Shown here one piece after another: positions 45,942 through 54,346 of a stretch of DNA of 64,000 nucleotides (the first letter of the stretch is position 1; each line of letters begins with the position of its first letter). This stretch comes from Corynebacterium suicordis DSM 45110. Lineage in GTDB: Bacteria; Actinomycetota; Actinomycetes; Mycobacteriales; Mycobacteriaceae. The notes under the pieces were generated by a model. It searched no databases, was not told the DNA's origin, and saw only the letters and a list, made by a program, of their open reading frames with translations. Made by a program: the position numbers and the translations under genes. The stretch spans positions 558,001-622,000 of the forward strand of contig NZ_JADKMY010000001.1 in assembly GCF_015351405.1 (NCBI RefSeq), written 5' to 3'.

Positions 45942-47657
45942 CTAGTTCACGCACATGGGGGCGTTGGATCCCGCGTCCAGCGGCTGGGTGAGCTGCGGCT
46001 TATCCGGGGTCACGCCTTCCTGGCCCACCACGCCGTTGGAATCGGTGGTCGGGGTGGAGGATTCACCGCTGTCGGAGGAATTCTCATCGGTGGAATCTTC
46101 GTAGCCATCGCCATCCAGATCGCGGATGCCCTCGGTGAGCGTGCCCACGTTGGGGGAGTTGGGGTCCTGCAGAGGCACGTCCACACCGTATGCACCTGGG
46201 CCGGAATACGTGCCGGAGAGGGTGACGGAGATTTCCTTCTCATCCAGGGTGGGATCCTCCACCACCTGCAGCCCGCCCAGCTGGCGAGCCAGGGCGCGGG
46301 CGGCGGGATCGTTCTTGTCCTTGGCATTCACCTGGGATTCGGAGATGCCGGATTCGGAGGCATTGCCCACGTCACCTTGCTTGTACCCGTAGCCTTCCAC
46401 CAGGCTTCCCAGGTTGGCGGCCAACCCGGGCACCTCGCCAGCGTTGAGCACGTTGACCGTGTAAGCCTTCGCATTGAAAGACTCAATCGGGGCGTTGGGA
46501 TCCACCGCTTCTTCCGGCTTTTCCTCGGGCGCGGGCTCATCCTTCACGGCCAGGTCAGCGAAGAACTTGTGCACCTGAGCGCTATCCACGGTGACGATCG
46601 ATTCGCCGTAATCTCCGGTGCCATCGATGCTGGTCACGGGGATGGTCTGGAAAGTCACATTGCCGCCAGCCAGGGATTGCATCTGGGTGGCCATGCCCAT
46701 GATGTCCCAGCCTTCATCCAGCACCACGGAGCGCTTCACGGCATCGTTGATGCTGTTGAGGCTGGACGGGTTGGTGAGGGTTTCGGAGCTCAAGATGTGG
46801 TTGGCCAGGCTGGCCATGTAGGCCTGCTGGCGGGTGATGCGGTCCAGGTCGCCGCGGGGGAGATCATGACGCTGACGCACAAAGCTCAACGCATCCGGGC
46901 CGTCCAGGGTCTGGTAGCCCTTGGGGAATTTCGCGCCGGAGAGAGGCTCATCCACCGCGTTGTTCAGGCACACGTCCACGCCACCCACGGCATCGGTGAG
47001 CAGCACAAATCCCAGCAGGCCCACTTCTGCGTAGTGATCCACATTGATGCCGGTGAGGTCACCCACCGTGTCGATCAGCGCCTTGCGGCCGGCTTCAGTG
47101 GAGGCCTTATCGATGGCTTCTGCGTCCGTTGCCCCGGATTTCTCCATCGCCTGAGTCTTCTCAAACTTGGCCGTGCCGTACACGCCGTTGAGCTTCATGT
47201 TTCCCATGTCCTGGGTCTCCACGTAAGTATCGCGGGGCAGGGAGACAGCGGTGGCGGAGGAGCCATCATTGGGCACGCGGATGAGGATCATGGTGTCCGT
47301 GTTGGTGGCTTCTTCCTCGCCAGCGCGGAGCATATCGATTTCCTCTTGGCTCAGCTTCTTACCCTGGGCATCCGTGCGGGAATCCACACCCACCAGCAAG
47401 ATGTCCGTGGCCCCGTCCGGTTGCGAGCCCAGGTTCAAGCCACTGGCCTGCGCCAATTGGTTGTTGAGGTTGCCGATGGTGGCATAACCCACGCCGGTGG
47501 CCAGCAGGAAGGCGGAAGAAAGCACCGCCAAGCTGGCCTTGAGAGGACGATTACCCATTTGCCGGGGCCGTCGCACAGGAACCGGAGAAGCCTGAATGTG
47601 CCGAGAGTGGCGCGAACGCGAGTTCCGCTGCTCAGTTTCTTCAGGATTGCTGGCCAT
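45942..47657 (-). CDS. LytR-CpsA-Psr (LCP) family glycopolymer transferase
   Basis: A 571-residue membrane-anchored enzyme expected to ligate arabinogalactan to peptidoglycan. A basic cytoplasmic N-terminus and one helix (LKASLAVLSSAFLLATGVGYA) are followed by the LCP domain: DILLVGVDSRTD, NTDTMILIRVPNDGSSATAVSLPRDTYVE, KLNGVYG and DALSFVRQRHDLPRGDLDRITRQQAYM. The C-terminal LytR_C domain begins at about residue 395 (AYTVNVLNAGEVPGLAANLGSLVEGYGY), then an Asp/Ser-rich tail. AGGAA precedes the ATG. Confidence 0.93.
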   Translation of the reverse strand: MASNPEETEQRNSRSRHSRHIQASPVPVRRPRQMGNRPLKASLAVLSSAFLLATGVGYATIGNLNNQLAQASGLNLGSQPDGATDILLVGVDSRTDAQGKKLSQEEIDMLRAGEEEATNTDTMILIRVPNDGSSATAVSLPRDTYVETQDMGNMKLNGVYGTAKFEKTQAMEKSGATDAEAIDKASTEAGRKALIDTVGDLTGINVDHYAEVGLLGFVLLTDAVGGVDVCLNNAVDEPLSGAKFPKGYQTLDGPDALSFVRQRHDLPRGDLDRITRQQAYMASLANHILSSETLTNPSSLNSINDAVKRSVVLDEGWDIMGMATQMQSLAGGNVTFQTIPVTSIDGTGDYGESIVTVDSAQVHKFFADLAVKDEPAPEEKPEEAVDPNAPIESFNAKAYTVNVLNAGEVPGLAANLGSLVEGYGYKQGDVGNASESGISESQVNAKDKNDPAARALARQLGGLQVVEDPTLDEKEISVTLSGTYSGPGAYGVDVPLQDPNSPNVGTLTEGIRDLDGDGYEDSTDENSSDSGESSTPTTDSNGVVGQEGVTPDKPQLTQPLDAGSNAPMCVN

Positions 47658-47785
47658 ATGTTCCTGCCGTGTTCTCTTTAGTGGGAGGGCGTGCTAGTGC
47701 TTTCACCATAGTGCGTGCACTTCGTTTAGACACATTAATTTAGGCGATGGTGCGCGGAATCACGTGAGGTGGTTCACTGGGGCGC

Positions 47786-48670
47786 ATGCAGATCTACTTC
47801 ACGGGAGCCGGTGGGCAAGTGGGCCGCGCGCTGGCCGCCCTGGACCCGCAGGCCGTGGGGTGGAGCCGGGAAAACCTGAACCTGGCCGGTGGGCAGGTGG
47901 ATATTCGTCCCCTTTTTTCGACGCCACCCCCACCCAACTCACTCATCCTGAATCTCGCAGCATTCACCGCCGTGGACGCGGCCGAGGAGGATTCACAGGC
48001 AACCGAGGTGCGCAAGGTCAATGAACTCGCGCCGGGGCTCATCGCGCAGCAGGCCCAGGAGCTGGGCATCCCCATGATTCAGGTGTCCACTGATTATGTG
48101 TTTGGTGGGCGTCGAAAAATAGGGGAGTGCAACGCGCCCACCGACCCAACCGGCCCGTGCAATGAATACGGACGCAGCAAGCTGGCCGGGGAGCAGGCAG
48201 CGCTGGCTCATGGGGCGCACGTGGTGCGGACCAGCTGGGTGTACACGGGGCCACGGAATGCGGGCAAGGATTTTGTGCGCACCATGTACGAGCTGGCCGA
48301 GCGGGGAGTGGACCCCGCGGTGGTGGACGATCAGTGGGGCAGGCCCACTTACGCCGCACATTTGGCAGCTGGGTTGATTGAGTTGGCGCAGGCCTTGGTG
48401 GGCGAGCATCCGCGGGTGGCGGCTGCGGAGATTGCGCCGATCATGCACTGCGCTGGTTCCGGGGAAGCCATCACATGGAAGGAGCTGGCGCGTGCCACTT
48501 TCGCGGCCGGGGGACACGACCCGCAACGGGTGCGGGGGATTCCCACCAGTGAGTACCCCACGGCGGCGACCCGGCCCCTGAACTCCACCCTGTGCATCGA
48601 TGAATGGCAGGCCAGCGGCCTTACTCCGCTGCCAGCGTGGCAGGATGGGCTGGCTCAAGCCATGCAGTAG
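47786..48670 (+). CDS. rmlD: dTDP-4-dehydrorhamnose reductase
   Basis: Last step of dTDP-L-rhamnose synthesis. A short-chain dehydrogenase fold of 294 residues: IYFTGAGGQVGRAL (nucleotide loop), LNLAAFTAVDAAEED, QVSTDYVFGG, the catalytic YGRSKLAGEQ and VRTSWVYTG. Two spots differ from the family and coincide with interspersed motifs: residues FSTPPPPNS before the LNLAA block, and GGRRKIGEC where VFDG is expected. Followed by wbbL, which uses its product. Confidence 0.92.
   Translation: MQIYFTGAGGQVGRALAALDPQAVGWSRENLNLAGGQVDIRPLFSTPPPPNSLILNLAAFTAVDAAEEDSQATEVRKVNELAPGLIAQQAQELGIPMIQVSTDYVFGGRRKIGECNAPTDPTGPCNEYGRSKLAGEQAALAHGAHVVRTSWVYTGPRNAGKDFVRTMYELAERGVDPAVVDDQWGRPTYAAHLAAGLIELAQALVGEHPRVAAAEIAPIMHCAGSGEAITWKELARATFAAGGHDPQRVRGIPTSEYPTAATRPLNSTLCIDEWQASGLTPLPAWQDGLAQAMQ
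47911..47930 (-). repeat. Interspersed GGTGGCGTCGAAAAAAGG motif (exact core)
   Basis: Minus-strand copy, antisense within rmlD, where the gene reads FSTPPP. Confidence 0.7.
48103..48122 (+). repeat. Interspersed GGTGGGCGTCGAAAAATAGG motif (exact core)
   Basis: + strand copy in the sense of rmlD, encoding GGRRKIG. It faces the copy at 47911-47930 at a distance of about 190 nt. Confidence 0.7.
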
Positions 48671-48681
48671 GGTGCTTGACC

Positions 48682-49572
48682 ATGGCACCGATTGCGATTA
48701 TCACCGTCACCTTTTCCCCCGGGCAACACCTCTGGGATTTTGCGGGCTCCGTACCCGCGGCCACCACAGCTGGTTCGCACGTGGTGATGGTTGATAACGG
48801 CTCCAAGGATGGCTCGCCAGAGGCAGTGGCGGAGGCATTACACCCCATGGCGGTGGAGCTGGTGCACTCCGGGGGAAACATCGGTTATGGCGCGGGGATG
48901 AACCTGGGCGTGGAACACGTCCGCGCGCTGCGCGATGCGGGGGAGATCGACTCTGAATTCTTTGTGATCGCCAACCCGGACGTGATTTTCTCCCCGGGGG
49001 CTATCGAAAAGATGGTGGACGTGGCCCGTGCGCATCCTCGCGCCGGGGCAGTAGGCCCGGTCATTCGGGAAGCCGACGGCACCGAATACCCCTCCGCCAG
49101 GGAAATCCCCGGAGTGTTCAACGGCGTGGGGCACGCGCTTTTGGGGGAGGTGTGGCCGGGCAATCCTTGGACCGTGAAGTATCAGCAGCAGGGGGATATG
49201 AAACGCGAACGCACCGCGGGCTGGCTCTCCGGCTCCTGCCTGCTGCTGCGCTGGGATGCTTTCGATTCCGTGGGCGGGTTCGACGAGCGCTACTTCATGT
49301 ACATGGAAGACGTAGATCTGGGAGACCGCTTGGCCAAGGCAGGGTGGACAAACGTGTTCACTCCCGCAGCGGAAATTGCCCATGCGCAGGGACATTCCGC
49401 CAGCAAGCACCCAGAGATCACCCTGCGGGCGCACCACGAGAGTGCTTACCGATTCCAAGCGGACCGGCTGCGGGGACCCGTGCAGGCTCCCGTGCGATGG
49501 GCGCTGAAGGCTGGCCTGGCGGTGCGCTGCCGAATCGCCATTTGGTCGGCGAAGCGCGCACTGCACGCCTGA
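48682..49572 (+). CDS. wbbL: Rhamnosyltransferase of the arabinogalactan linker unit
   Basis: Transfers rhamnose from dTDP-rhamnose to GlcNAc-diphospho-polyprenol. A GT2 glycosyltransferase of 296 residues: IAIITVTFSPGQHLWDF, VVMVDNGSKDGSPEAVAEAL, FFVIANPDVIFSPGAIEKM, GWLSGSCLLLRWDAFDSVGGFDERYFMYMEDVDLGDRLAKAGW. The ATG at 48682 has AGGGTG upstream and lies 11 nt after rmlD; an earlier frame start would overlap rmlD. Confidence 0.93.
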   Translation: MAPIAIITVTFSPGQHLWDFAGSVPAATTAGSHVVMVDNGSKDGSPEAVAEALHPMAVELVHSGGNIGYGAGMNLGVEHVRALRDAGEIDSEFFVIANPDVIFSPGAIEKMVDVARAHPRAGAVGPVIREADGTEYPSAREIPGVFNGVGHALLGEVWPGNPWTVKYQQQGDMKRERTAGWLSGSCLLLRWDAFDSVGGFDERYFMYMEDVDLGDRLAKAGWTNVFTPAAEIAHAQGHSASKHPEITLRAHHESAYRFQADRLRGPVQAPVRWALKAGLAVRCRIAIWSAKRALHA

Positions 49573-49746
49573 GCCGTCTGGGCTGGGCTCGTGGGGTCAG
49601 CCGAGATGAGCCGAGGAAATTCCCCATTCTGCGGCGTGGGCAGGGGAGTTTTCCGTACAAGGTGAGTTAATCTGCCGGGCAGTAAGTTTGTTCGATTTCT
49701 TCGCGTTGAAGTAATTGCGTATTTGAGTAAAGGACTGGGAATAAGC

Positions 49747-50832
49747 ATGACTGAGAACCTCGCAGCCAACACCGATGCTGTCATTCTGGTTGGCGGTAAG
49801 GGAACGCGATTGCGCCCGTTGACTAACTCGATCCCCAAGCCGATGCTCCCCACAGCGGGCTTCCCGTTCCTTCAGCACCTGCTGGCGCGCATCCAGGCCG
49901 CAGGAATGAAGCACGTGGTGCTGGGCACCTCCTTCAAGGCTGAGGTCTTTGAAGAGTTCTTCGGCGATGGCTCCAAGTACGGGCTGGAGATTGAATACGT
50001 GGTGGAAGATGAGCCACTGGGAACCGGCGGTGGCATCCGCAACGTGGCATCCCACCTGCGTTTTGATAGGGCAATGGTGTTCAACGGCGATGTGCTGGGT
50101 GGCACGGATCTGGGATCCATTCTGCAGAGCCACGTTGATCGCCAGGCAGAAGTGACCCTGCACCTCCTGCGCGTGGCCGATCCCCGCGCCTTCGGCTGCG
50201 TGCCAACGGATGCCGATGGCCGCGTCAGCGCCTTCCTGGAGAAGACCGAAGATCCCCCAACGGATCAGATCAACGCCGGAACCTACGTGTTTGAGCGCGA
50301 AATCATCGAGGCAATGCCCGCCGGCCGCCCCGTGTCTGTGGAGCGGGAAATCTTCCCGGAGCTCCTGGAGACCGGCCGCAAGGTCTATGGTCACGTGGAT
50401 CAGGCGTACTGGCGAGACATGGGCACCCCATCCGACTTCGTGCGCGGTTCCTCTGACTTGGTGCGCGGAATCGCTCCATCCCCTCTGCTGGACGGCCGCC
50501 ACGGCGAGGCGCTGGTGGATCCTTCGGCTGCCGTTGCCGGTGGCGCGTTGCTGCTGGGCGGCACCGTGATCGGACGCGGTGCTGAGGTGGGCGCGGGAGT
50601 TCGCGTGGACACCTCCGTGATTTTCGACGGCGTGCAGATCGAAGCCGGAGCCATCGTGGAGCGCTGTGTAATTGGTGCTGGCGCACGAGTGGGTGCCCGG
50701 GCTCAGCTGACCGACTGCATCATTGGCGAAGGCGCGGTCATCGGCGCCCGCTGTGAGCTGCGCGATGGCGCCCGCGTGTGGCCAGGAGTGCAGATCCCAG
50801 ATGGTGGCCTGCGCTTCACGTCTGACATCTAA
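49747..50832 (+). CDS. manC: Mannose-1-phosphate guanylyltransferase
   Basis: Makes GDP-mannose for mannolipids and protein mannosylation. A nucleotidyltransferase of 361 residues: DAVILVGGKGTRLRPLTNSIPKPMLP, MVFNGDVLGGTDLG, QINAGTYVFEREII, VEREIFPELLE and YWRDMGTPSDFVRG, then a left-handed beta-helix of hexapeptide repeats at the C-terminus (GAEVGAGVRVDTSVIFDGVQIEAGAIVERCVIGAGARVGARAQL). The ATG at 49747 follows GGGA. It is sometimes labelled rmlA2 in this position. Works with manA and manB. Confidence 0.9.
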   Translation: MTENLAANTDAVILVGGKGTRLRPLTNSIPKPMLPTAGFPFLQHLLARIQAAGMKHVVLGTSFKAEVFEEFFGDGSKYGLEIEYVVEDEPLGTGGGIRNVASHLRFDRAMVFNGDVLGGTDLGSILQSHVDRQAEVTLHLLRVADPRAFGCVPTDADGRVSAFLEKTEDPPTDQINAGTYVFEREIIEAMPAGRPVSVEREIFPELLETGRKVYGHVDQAYWRDMGTPSDFVRGSSDLVRGIAPSPLLDGRHGEALVDPSAAVAGGALLLGGTVIGRGAEVGAGVRVDTSVIFDGVQIEAGAIVERCVIGAGARVGARAQLTDCIIGEGAVIGARCELRDGARVWPGVQIPDGGLRFTSDI

Positions 50833-50896
50833 CGACGCTCGCCTGGTCGGTTCTCTTGCGGCTGTTTTCCCCGCTGCGAGTCACCGTGTCGACGCC

Positions 50897-50921
50897 AACT
50901 GAGTATAAAAACAACTCAGTT
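50897..50921. repeat. Inverted repeat AACTGAGT / ACTCAGTT
   Basis: Perfect 8-bp arms with a 9-nt A-rich loop, just after manC. No T-run follows, so it is only weakly terminator-like. Confidence 0.7.
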
Positions 50922-50929
50922 CTAGAGTT

Positions 50930-50950
50930 CGCGCTCTCACTTTGAGCGCG
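50930..50950. repeat. Inverted repeat CGCGCTC / GAGCGCG
   Basis: Perfect 7-bp arms around a 7-nt loop, followed by an A-run on the + strand. On the minus strand the T-run precedes the stem, so it is not a terminator there either. Confidence 0.65.
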
Positions 50951-51151
50951 AGACGAAAAAAATCTAAAAAAATATCCAGATGTTGGGTCTAAATGAAGGA
51001 AACTTCAGTTTTATTCCCATATCTTGTGCTTGGCGCAGGTAATGGTCTGGTATCTCGTGTTGCCGCCCCCGTGCTCGTCCTCACCTTTCTCCTTGAGTTG
51101 GGGCTGATGTTACGCATGTGACCAGAGTGGTCTTGCTGATAAATCCAAAGG

Positions 51152-51180
51152 TTGACGCGATGTAATTACCATTGTGTAAT
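51152..51180 (+). promoter_or_regulatory. Promoter of whcD
   Basis: TTGACG (51152-51157), 17-nt spacer, TGTAAT (51175-51180). Predicted transcription start is near 51187. The spacer includes the palindrome GTAATTAC. Confidence 0.6.
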
Positions 51181-51321
51181 CTGTCCAGTAGTGACACGCT
51201 GTTCTGCTTTTGAAGTACTTGTGCCCGTGGTGAAATACCTGCCTGCGAGCCATGAAGAGTAACGAGAAGTAGCGATGGACGTGAGACAGGCAAGGCACGC
51301 GTTAGAAACAAGGAGAACACG

Positions 51322-51687
51322 GTGGATAAGTCAGTAGATACGGCCTATAACGGCCAGTTCGCTGACGGTTCCGCCGCAGTGGATAGGAGCGTCAACGTGC
51401 ACGGTGACACACGTCAGCGCAACCTTTTTGACCTCACAGAGAACTTCGATCTCCTCTTCGAGGCTGTGGAGCAGGACTGGCAGGAACAGGCCCTCTGCGC
51501 CCAAACCGATCCGGAAGCATTCTTCCCGGAAAAGGGTGGCTCCACTCGCGAAGCTAAGCGGATCTGCCAAGCCTGCGGAGTGCGCGATGAATGCCTGGAA
51601 TACGCGCTCGCGAACGACGAACGCTTCGGCATCTGGGGCGGGCTCTCAGAGCGCGAACGTCGCAAGCTGAAGAAGCGCTTGGGCTAG
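51322..51687 (+). CDS. whcD: WhiB-family iron-sulfur transcription factor (WhiB2/WhcD-like)
   Basis: A 121-residue regulator that binds a [4Fe-4S] cluster through four Cys: ALCAQTDPEAFF and ICQACGVRDEC. The G[IV]WGG turn (FGIWGGLSERER) and basic end RRKLKKRLG contact RNA polymerase sigma and DNA. The neighbourhood matches whiB2 of Mycobacterium, needed for septation. The GTG start has AAGGAG at 7 nt. About 35 non-conserved residues precede the Wbl core. It has its own promoter and terminator. Confidence 0.94.
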   Translation: MDKSVDTAYNGQFADGSAAVDRSVNVHGDTRQRNLFDLTENFDLLFEAVEQDWQEQALCAQTDPEAFFPEKGGSTREAKRICQACGVRDECLEYALANDERFGIWGGLSERERRKLKKRLG

Positions 51688-51727
51688 GGCTCCTCGGCAG
51701 GGGCCTTCCGGTCTCAGTTCAAGTGTT

Positions 51728-51756
51728 CCCGCGGACTAATCTCCGCGGGTTTTTTT
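51728..51756 (+). terminator. Terminator of whcD
   Basis: Perfect 8-bp stem CCCGCGGA / TCCGCGGG, 6-nt loop, then seven T. Confidence 0.92.
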
Positions 51757-51794
51757 GTGCCGTGGATCTGTGCCACAGGCTAGAGCTATACGGC

Positions 51795-52259
51795 TCAGCG
51801 ATCCCAGGTGAAGCGGGGGTCGATCGTCTCAGGGGTGACGTTCAAGTACACGGCAACCAAGCGCACCAACATGTGGTGCAGCTGATCACGCAGGGCTTCG
51901 GGGGAATCCGCGCGCAGTTCAACTGGGCGTCGAAAAATAATGATGCGAGGCCGCGTAGGCCGACCTTCCGCATCCACGCCAGCCGGCACCAAACGGCCCA
52001 GCGGGACCTGGCCCTCAGCCACCACGTCATCCGGCCACTGCTGATAACCCACCTCGAGCCGCATGCGGGGAACCACGTCAACGGCCACATCAAGAGAGGA
52101 GAGCTGGGACTCGAACTGCTCGGCGATGGGCTCATAGGCATCCATCACGGCGTTATCGAACTTTTGGGAACGCGTTTTATGGCGAGGTAGCTCGGGGAGT
52201 AGCGCACCGCGCGGCCCCCGACCGTGCCGATCATTCCTCACGCGCGTGATGTGTCCCAT
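51795..52259 (-). CDS. Metallopeptidase-family protein lacking HExxH
   Basis: A 154-residue member of the zincin-like family found beside whiB2 in actinobacteria: RGPRGALLPELPRHKTRSQKFDNAVMDAYEPI, VVPRMRLEV, GQVPLGRLVPAGVD and RPRIIIFRRPVELRA. Where active relatives have HExxH, this one reads HHMLVRLVAVYL, so zinc hydrolysis is unlikely. The ATG at 52259 is preferred over upstream non-conserved codons; its Shine-Dalgarno is weak. Divergent from DUF3499. Confidence 0.82.
   Translation of the reverse strand: MGHITRVRNDRHGRGPRGALLPELPRHKTRSQKFDNAVMDAYEPIAEQFESQLSSLDVAVDVVPRMRLEVGYQQWPDDVVAEGQVPLGRLVPAGVDAEGRPTRPRIIIFRRPVELRADSPEALRDQLHHMLVRLVAVYLNVTPETIDPRFTWDR
51924..51943 (+). repeat. Interspersed TGGGCGTCGAAAAATAATG motif (exact core)
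   Basis: + strand copy, antisense within the metallopeptidase-family gene, where the gene reads IIIFRRPVE. Confidence 0.65.
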
Positions 52260-52432
52260 GGCAAGCAAGTGTAATCCTGCGGGAAAAATTTTCCTGCCGT
52301 GACACCCCGTGCTGGTCGCGGAAACCGCCTTGCCCCGGGCTGATGGTCTCGCTTGCAGTACACGCCTCTCCAAGGCGGCGAATGTGACACGAGAGATAGT
52401 CCCGCTTGAGTCCCAGAGCTAGGTAAACCGGC

Positions 52433-52438
52433 TAGAAT
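52433..52438 (+). promoter_or_regulatory. -10 box for a leaderless DUF3499 transcript
   Basis: TAGAAT lies 7 nt before GTG 52446. An ATG at 52437 lies inside this box, so GTG 52446 is the more likely start. Confidence 0.5.
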
Positions 52439-52445
52439 GTTCTGG

Positions 52446-52877
52446 GTGACTGTGAGCCGACAATGTTCCCGACCCGGATGCCCGAAGCCTGCTGTGGCCA
52501 CGCTCGAATTCAACTACGCCGAGCAAGTGGCCATCATCGGACCTCTGCAGGTTTTCGGGAACCCACACCGGTGGGATCTGTGTGCAGAACACGCGGCGCG
52601 GACAACCGTGCCCCGAGGCTGGGAGATGCGTAGCGTTGACCCAGCACTGGTTGGTTTTCACGCGGATGACGATGCAGACGAGTCAGAACTCATGGCACTC
52701 ATGGAGGCAGTACAACAAGCCTCGCAACATGTGGATGAGCTTCCGGAAGCAATCGCTCCGCGCATGGTGAGGAGGGAGCAGATTCCCTTGCCCACCGGCC
52801 ACCATCCAGCCCGGCGTAACTTGCCGCCATCCTCCCCGCGGCGTCACCTGCGCGCCGTACGGGAACAAGACAAGTAG
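52446..52877 (+). CDS. DUF3499 family protein
   Basis: A 143-residue actinobacterial protein. The N-terminal half is a likely zinc ribbon: QCSRPGCPKPAVATLEFNYAEQVAIIGPL and WDLCAEHAARTTVPRGWEM. The C-terminal half is charged and disordered, with PARRNLPPSSPRRHLRAV. Function unknown, but conserved between whiB2 and manB in many actinobacteria. GTG start supported by the -10 box. Confidence 0.88.
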   Translation: MTVSRQCSRPGCPKPAVATLEFNYAEQVAIIGPLQVFGNPHRWDLCAEHAARTTVPRGWEMRSVDPALVGFHADDDADESELMALMEAVQQASQHVDELPEAIAPRMVRREQIPLPTGHHPARRNLPPSSPRRHLRAVREQDK

Positions 52878-52948
52878 CCAAAAAGACAATCCATTTTCAA
52901 CAGCAGCGAGCCCAAAGAGCTCGCACACTGTGAGGAGAACCCAGAACC

Positions 52949-54325
52949 ATGACTGAACGCTCAACCCAGGCGATTTCCCAGATCATCAAGGCATACGACG
53001 TGCGCGGAGTGGTGGGCAACGGCCCCAACGAAGTGGATGAGAGTTTTGTCCGCGATACCGGCGCCGCGTTCGGCAAGCTCATGCGGGAAGAGGGCGCATC
53101 CAAGGTGGTCATCGGCCACGACATGCGCGATACCTCCCCAGCCCTGTCCCAGGCTTTCGCTGAAGGCGTGAACGCGCAAGGGTTGGACACCGTCTCTCTG
53201 GGGCTGACCTCCACCGATGAGCTGTACTACGCCTCCGGAGTCATGGAATGCCCGGGAGCGATGTTCACGGCATCCCACAACCCCGCCAAGTACAACGGCA
53301 TCAAGCTGTGCCGCTCCGGCGCGCGTCCAGTGGGCCAGGATTCCGGTCTGCAGGAAATCACCGCGGATCTGCTCCAGGGCGTGCCAGAGTTTTCCGGTGC
53401 AGCCGGCCAGGACACCCGTGAGGATGTCCTAGAGGGATACGCGGAATACCTGCGCAGCCTGGTTCCTCTGAACATCCGCCCGCTGAAGGTGGCCGTGGAT
53501 GCCGGCAACGGCATGGGTGGGCTGACCGTCCCCGCCGTGTTCGAGGGCCTGCCACTGGAGCTGGAGCCACTGTTCTTCGAGCTGGATGGCAACTTCCCGA
53601 ACCATGAAGCCAATCCATTGGATCCGGCCAACCTGGTGGATCTGCAGAAGTTCACCGTCGAGGTGGGCGCGGATCTGGGTATCGCCTTTGACGGCGATGC
53701 CGACCGCTGCTTCATCGTCGATGAAAAGGGCGCCCCCGTATCTCCCTCGGCCATCTGCGCCATCATCGCTGAGCACTACCTGGAGGAGAACCCCGGCTCC
53801 ACGATCATTCACAACCTGATCACCTCCAAGTCCGTCCCAGAGCTGGTGAAGGAAAAGGGCGGCACTCCCGTGCGCACCCGCGTGGGCCACTCCTTCATCA
53901 AGGCACAGATGGCGGAGCACGGAGCCATCTTCGGCGGCGAGCACTCCGCGCACTACTACTTCGCAGATTTCTTCAACGCGGATTCCGGCATGCTTGCCGC
54001 TCTCCACGTGCTCTCCACCTTGGGCACCTCGGACATGCCGCTGAGCCAGCTGCAGCAGGCGTACAACAAGTACGAGGCTTCCGGGGAAATCAACTCCGAG
54101 GTGCAGGATCAGGCGGGCCGTACCGCAGCCGTGGTGGAAGCTTTCGCCGATCGAACCGCCAGTGTGGATAAGCTGGATGGTGTAACCATTGATTTGGAAG
54201 ATGGTTCATGGCTCAACGTCCGAGCGTCGAACACCGAACCGTTGTTGCGCTTGAACGTGGAAGCCAAGACCGCCGCCGGAGTACAGGCAATCGTGGATGA
54301 AGCCCTCTCCGTCATTCGCGCCTGA
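52949..54325 (+). CDS. manB: Phosphomannomutase
   Basis: Interconverts mannose 6-phosphate and mannose 1-phosphate for GDP-mannose supply. 458 residues with all four hexomutase motifs: MFTASHNPAKYNGIKLCRSGARP (phosphoserine), FDGDADRCFIVDE (metal), FGGEHSAHYYF (specificity; GEHSAH favours mannose) and RASNTEPLLRLNVEA (phosphate). AGGAG precedes the ATG. manA follows 21 nt later; manC lies 2 kb upstream. Confidence 0.95.
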   Translation: MTERSTQAISQIIKAYDVRGVVGNGPNEVDESFVRDTGAAFGKLMREEGASKVVIGHDMRDTSPALSQAFAEGVNAQGLDTVSLGLTSTDELYYASGVMECPGAMFTASHNPAKYNGIKLCRSGARPVGQDSGLQEITADLLQGVPEFSGAAGQDTREDVLEGYAEYLRSLVPLNIRPLKVAVDAGNGMGGLTVPAVFEGLPLELEPLFFELDGNFPNHEANPLDPANLVDLQKFTVEVGADLGIAFDGDADRCFIVDEKGAPVSPSAICAIIAEHYLEENPGSTIIHNLITSKSVPELVKEKGGTPVRTRVGHSFIKAQMAEHGAIFGGEHSAHYYFADFFNADSGMLAALHVLSTLGTSDMPLSQLQQAYNKYEASGEINSEVQDQAGRTAAVVEAFADRTASVDKLDGVTIDLEDGSWLNVRASNTEPLLRLNVEAKTAAGVQAIVDEALSVIRA

Positions 54326-54346
54326 TCGAGGAAGAGATTACTCATC

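Larger units (their letters stand above)
50833..51321. other. 489-nt gene-free region ahead of whcD
   Basis: No credible gene. It is AT-richer than its surroundings, with A-runs at 50955-50972. It holds two inverted repeats near the left end, a good sigma-70-type promoter at 51152-51180, and an untranslated leader of about 135 nt before whcD. Confidence 0.75.
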
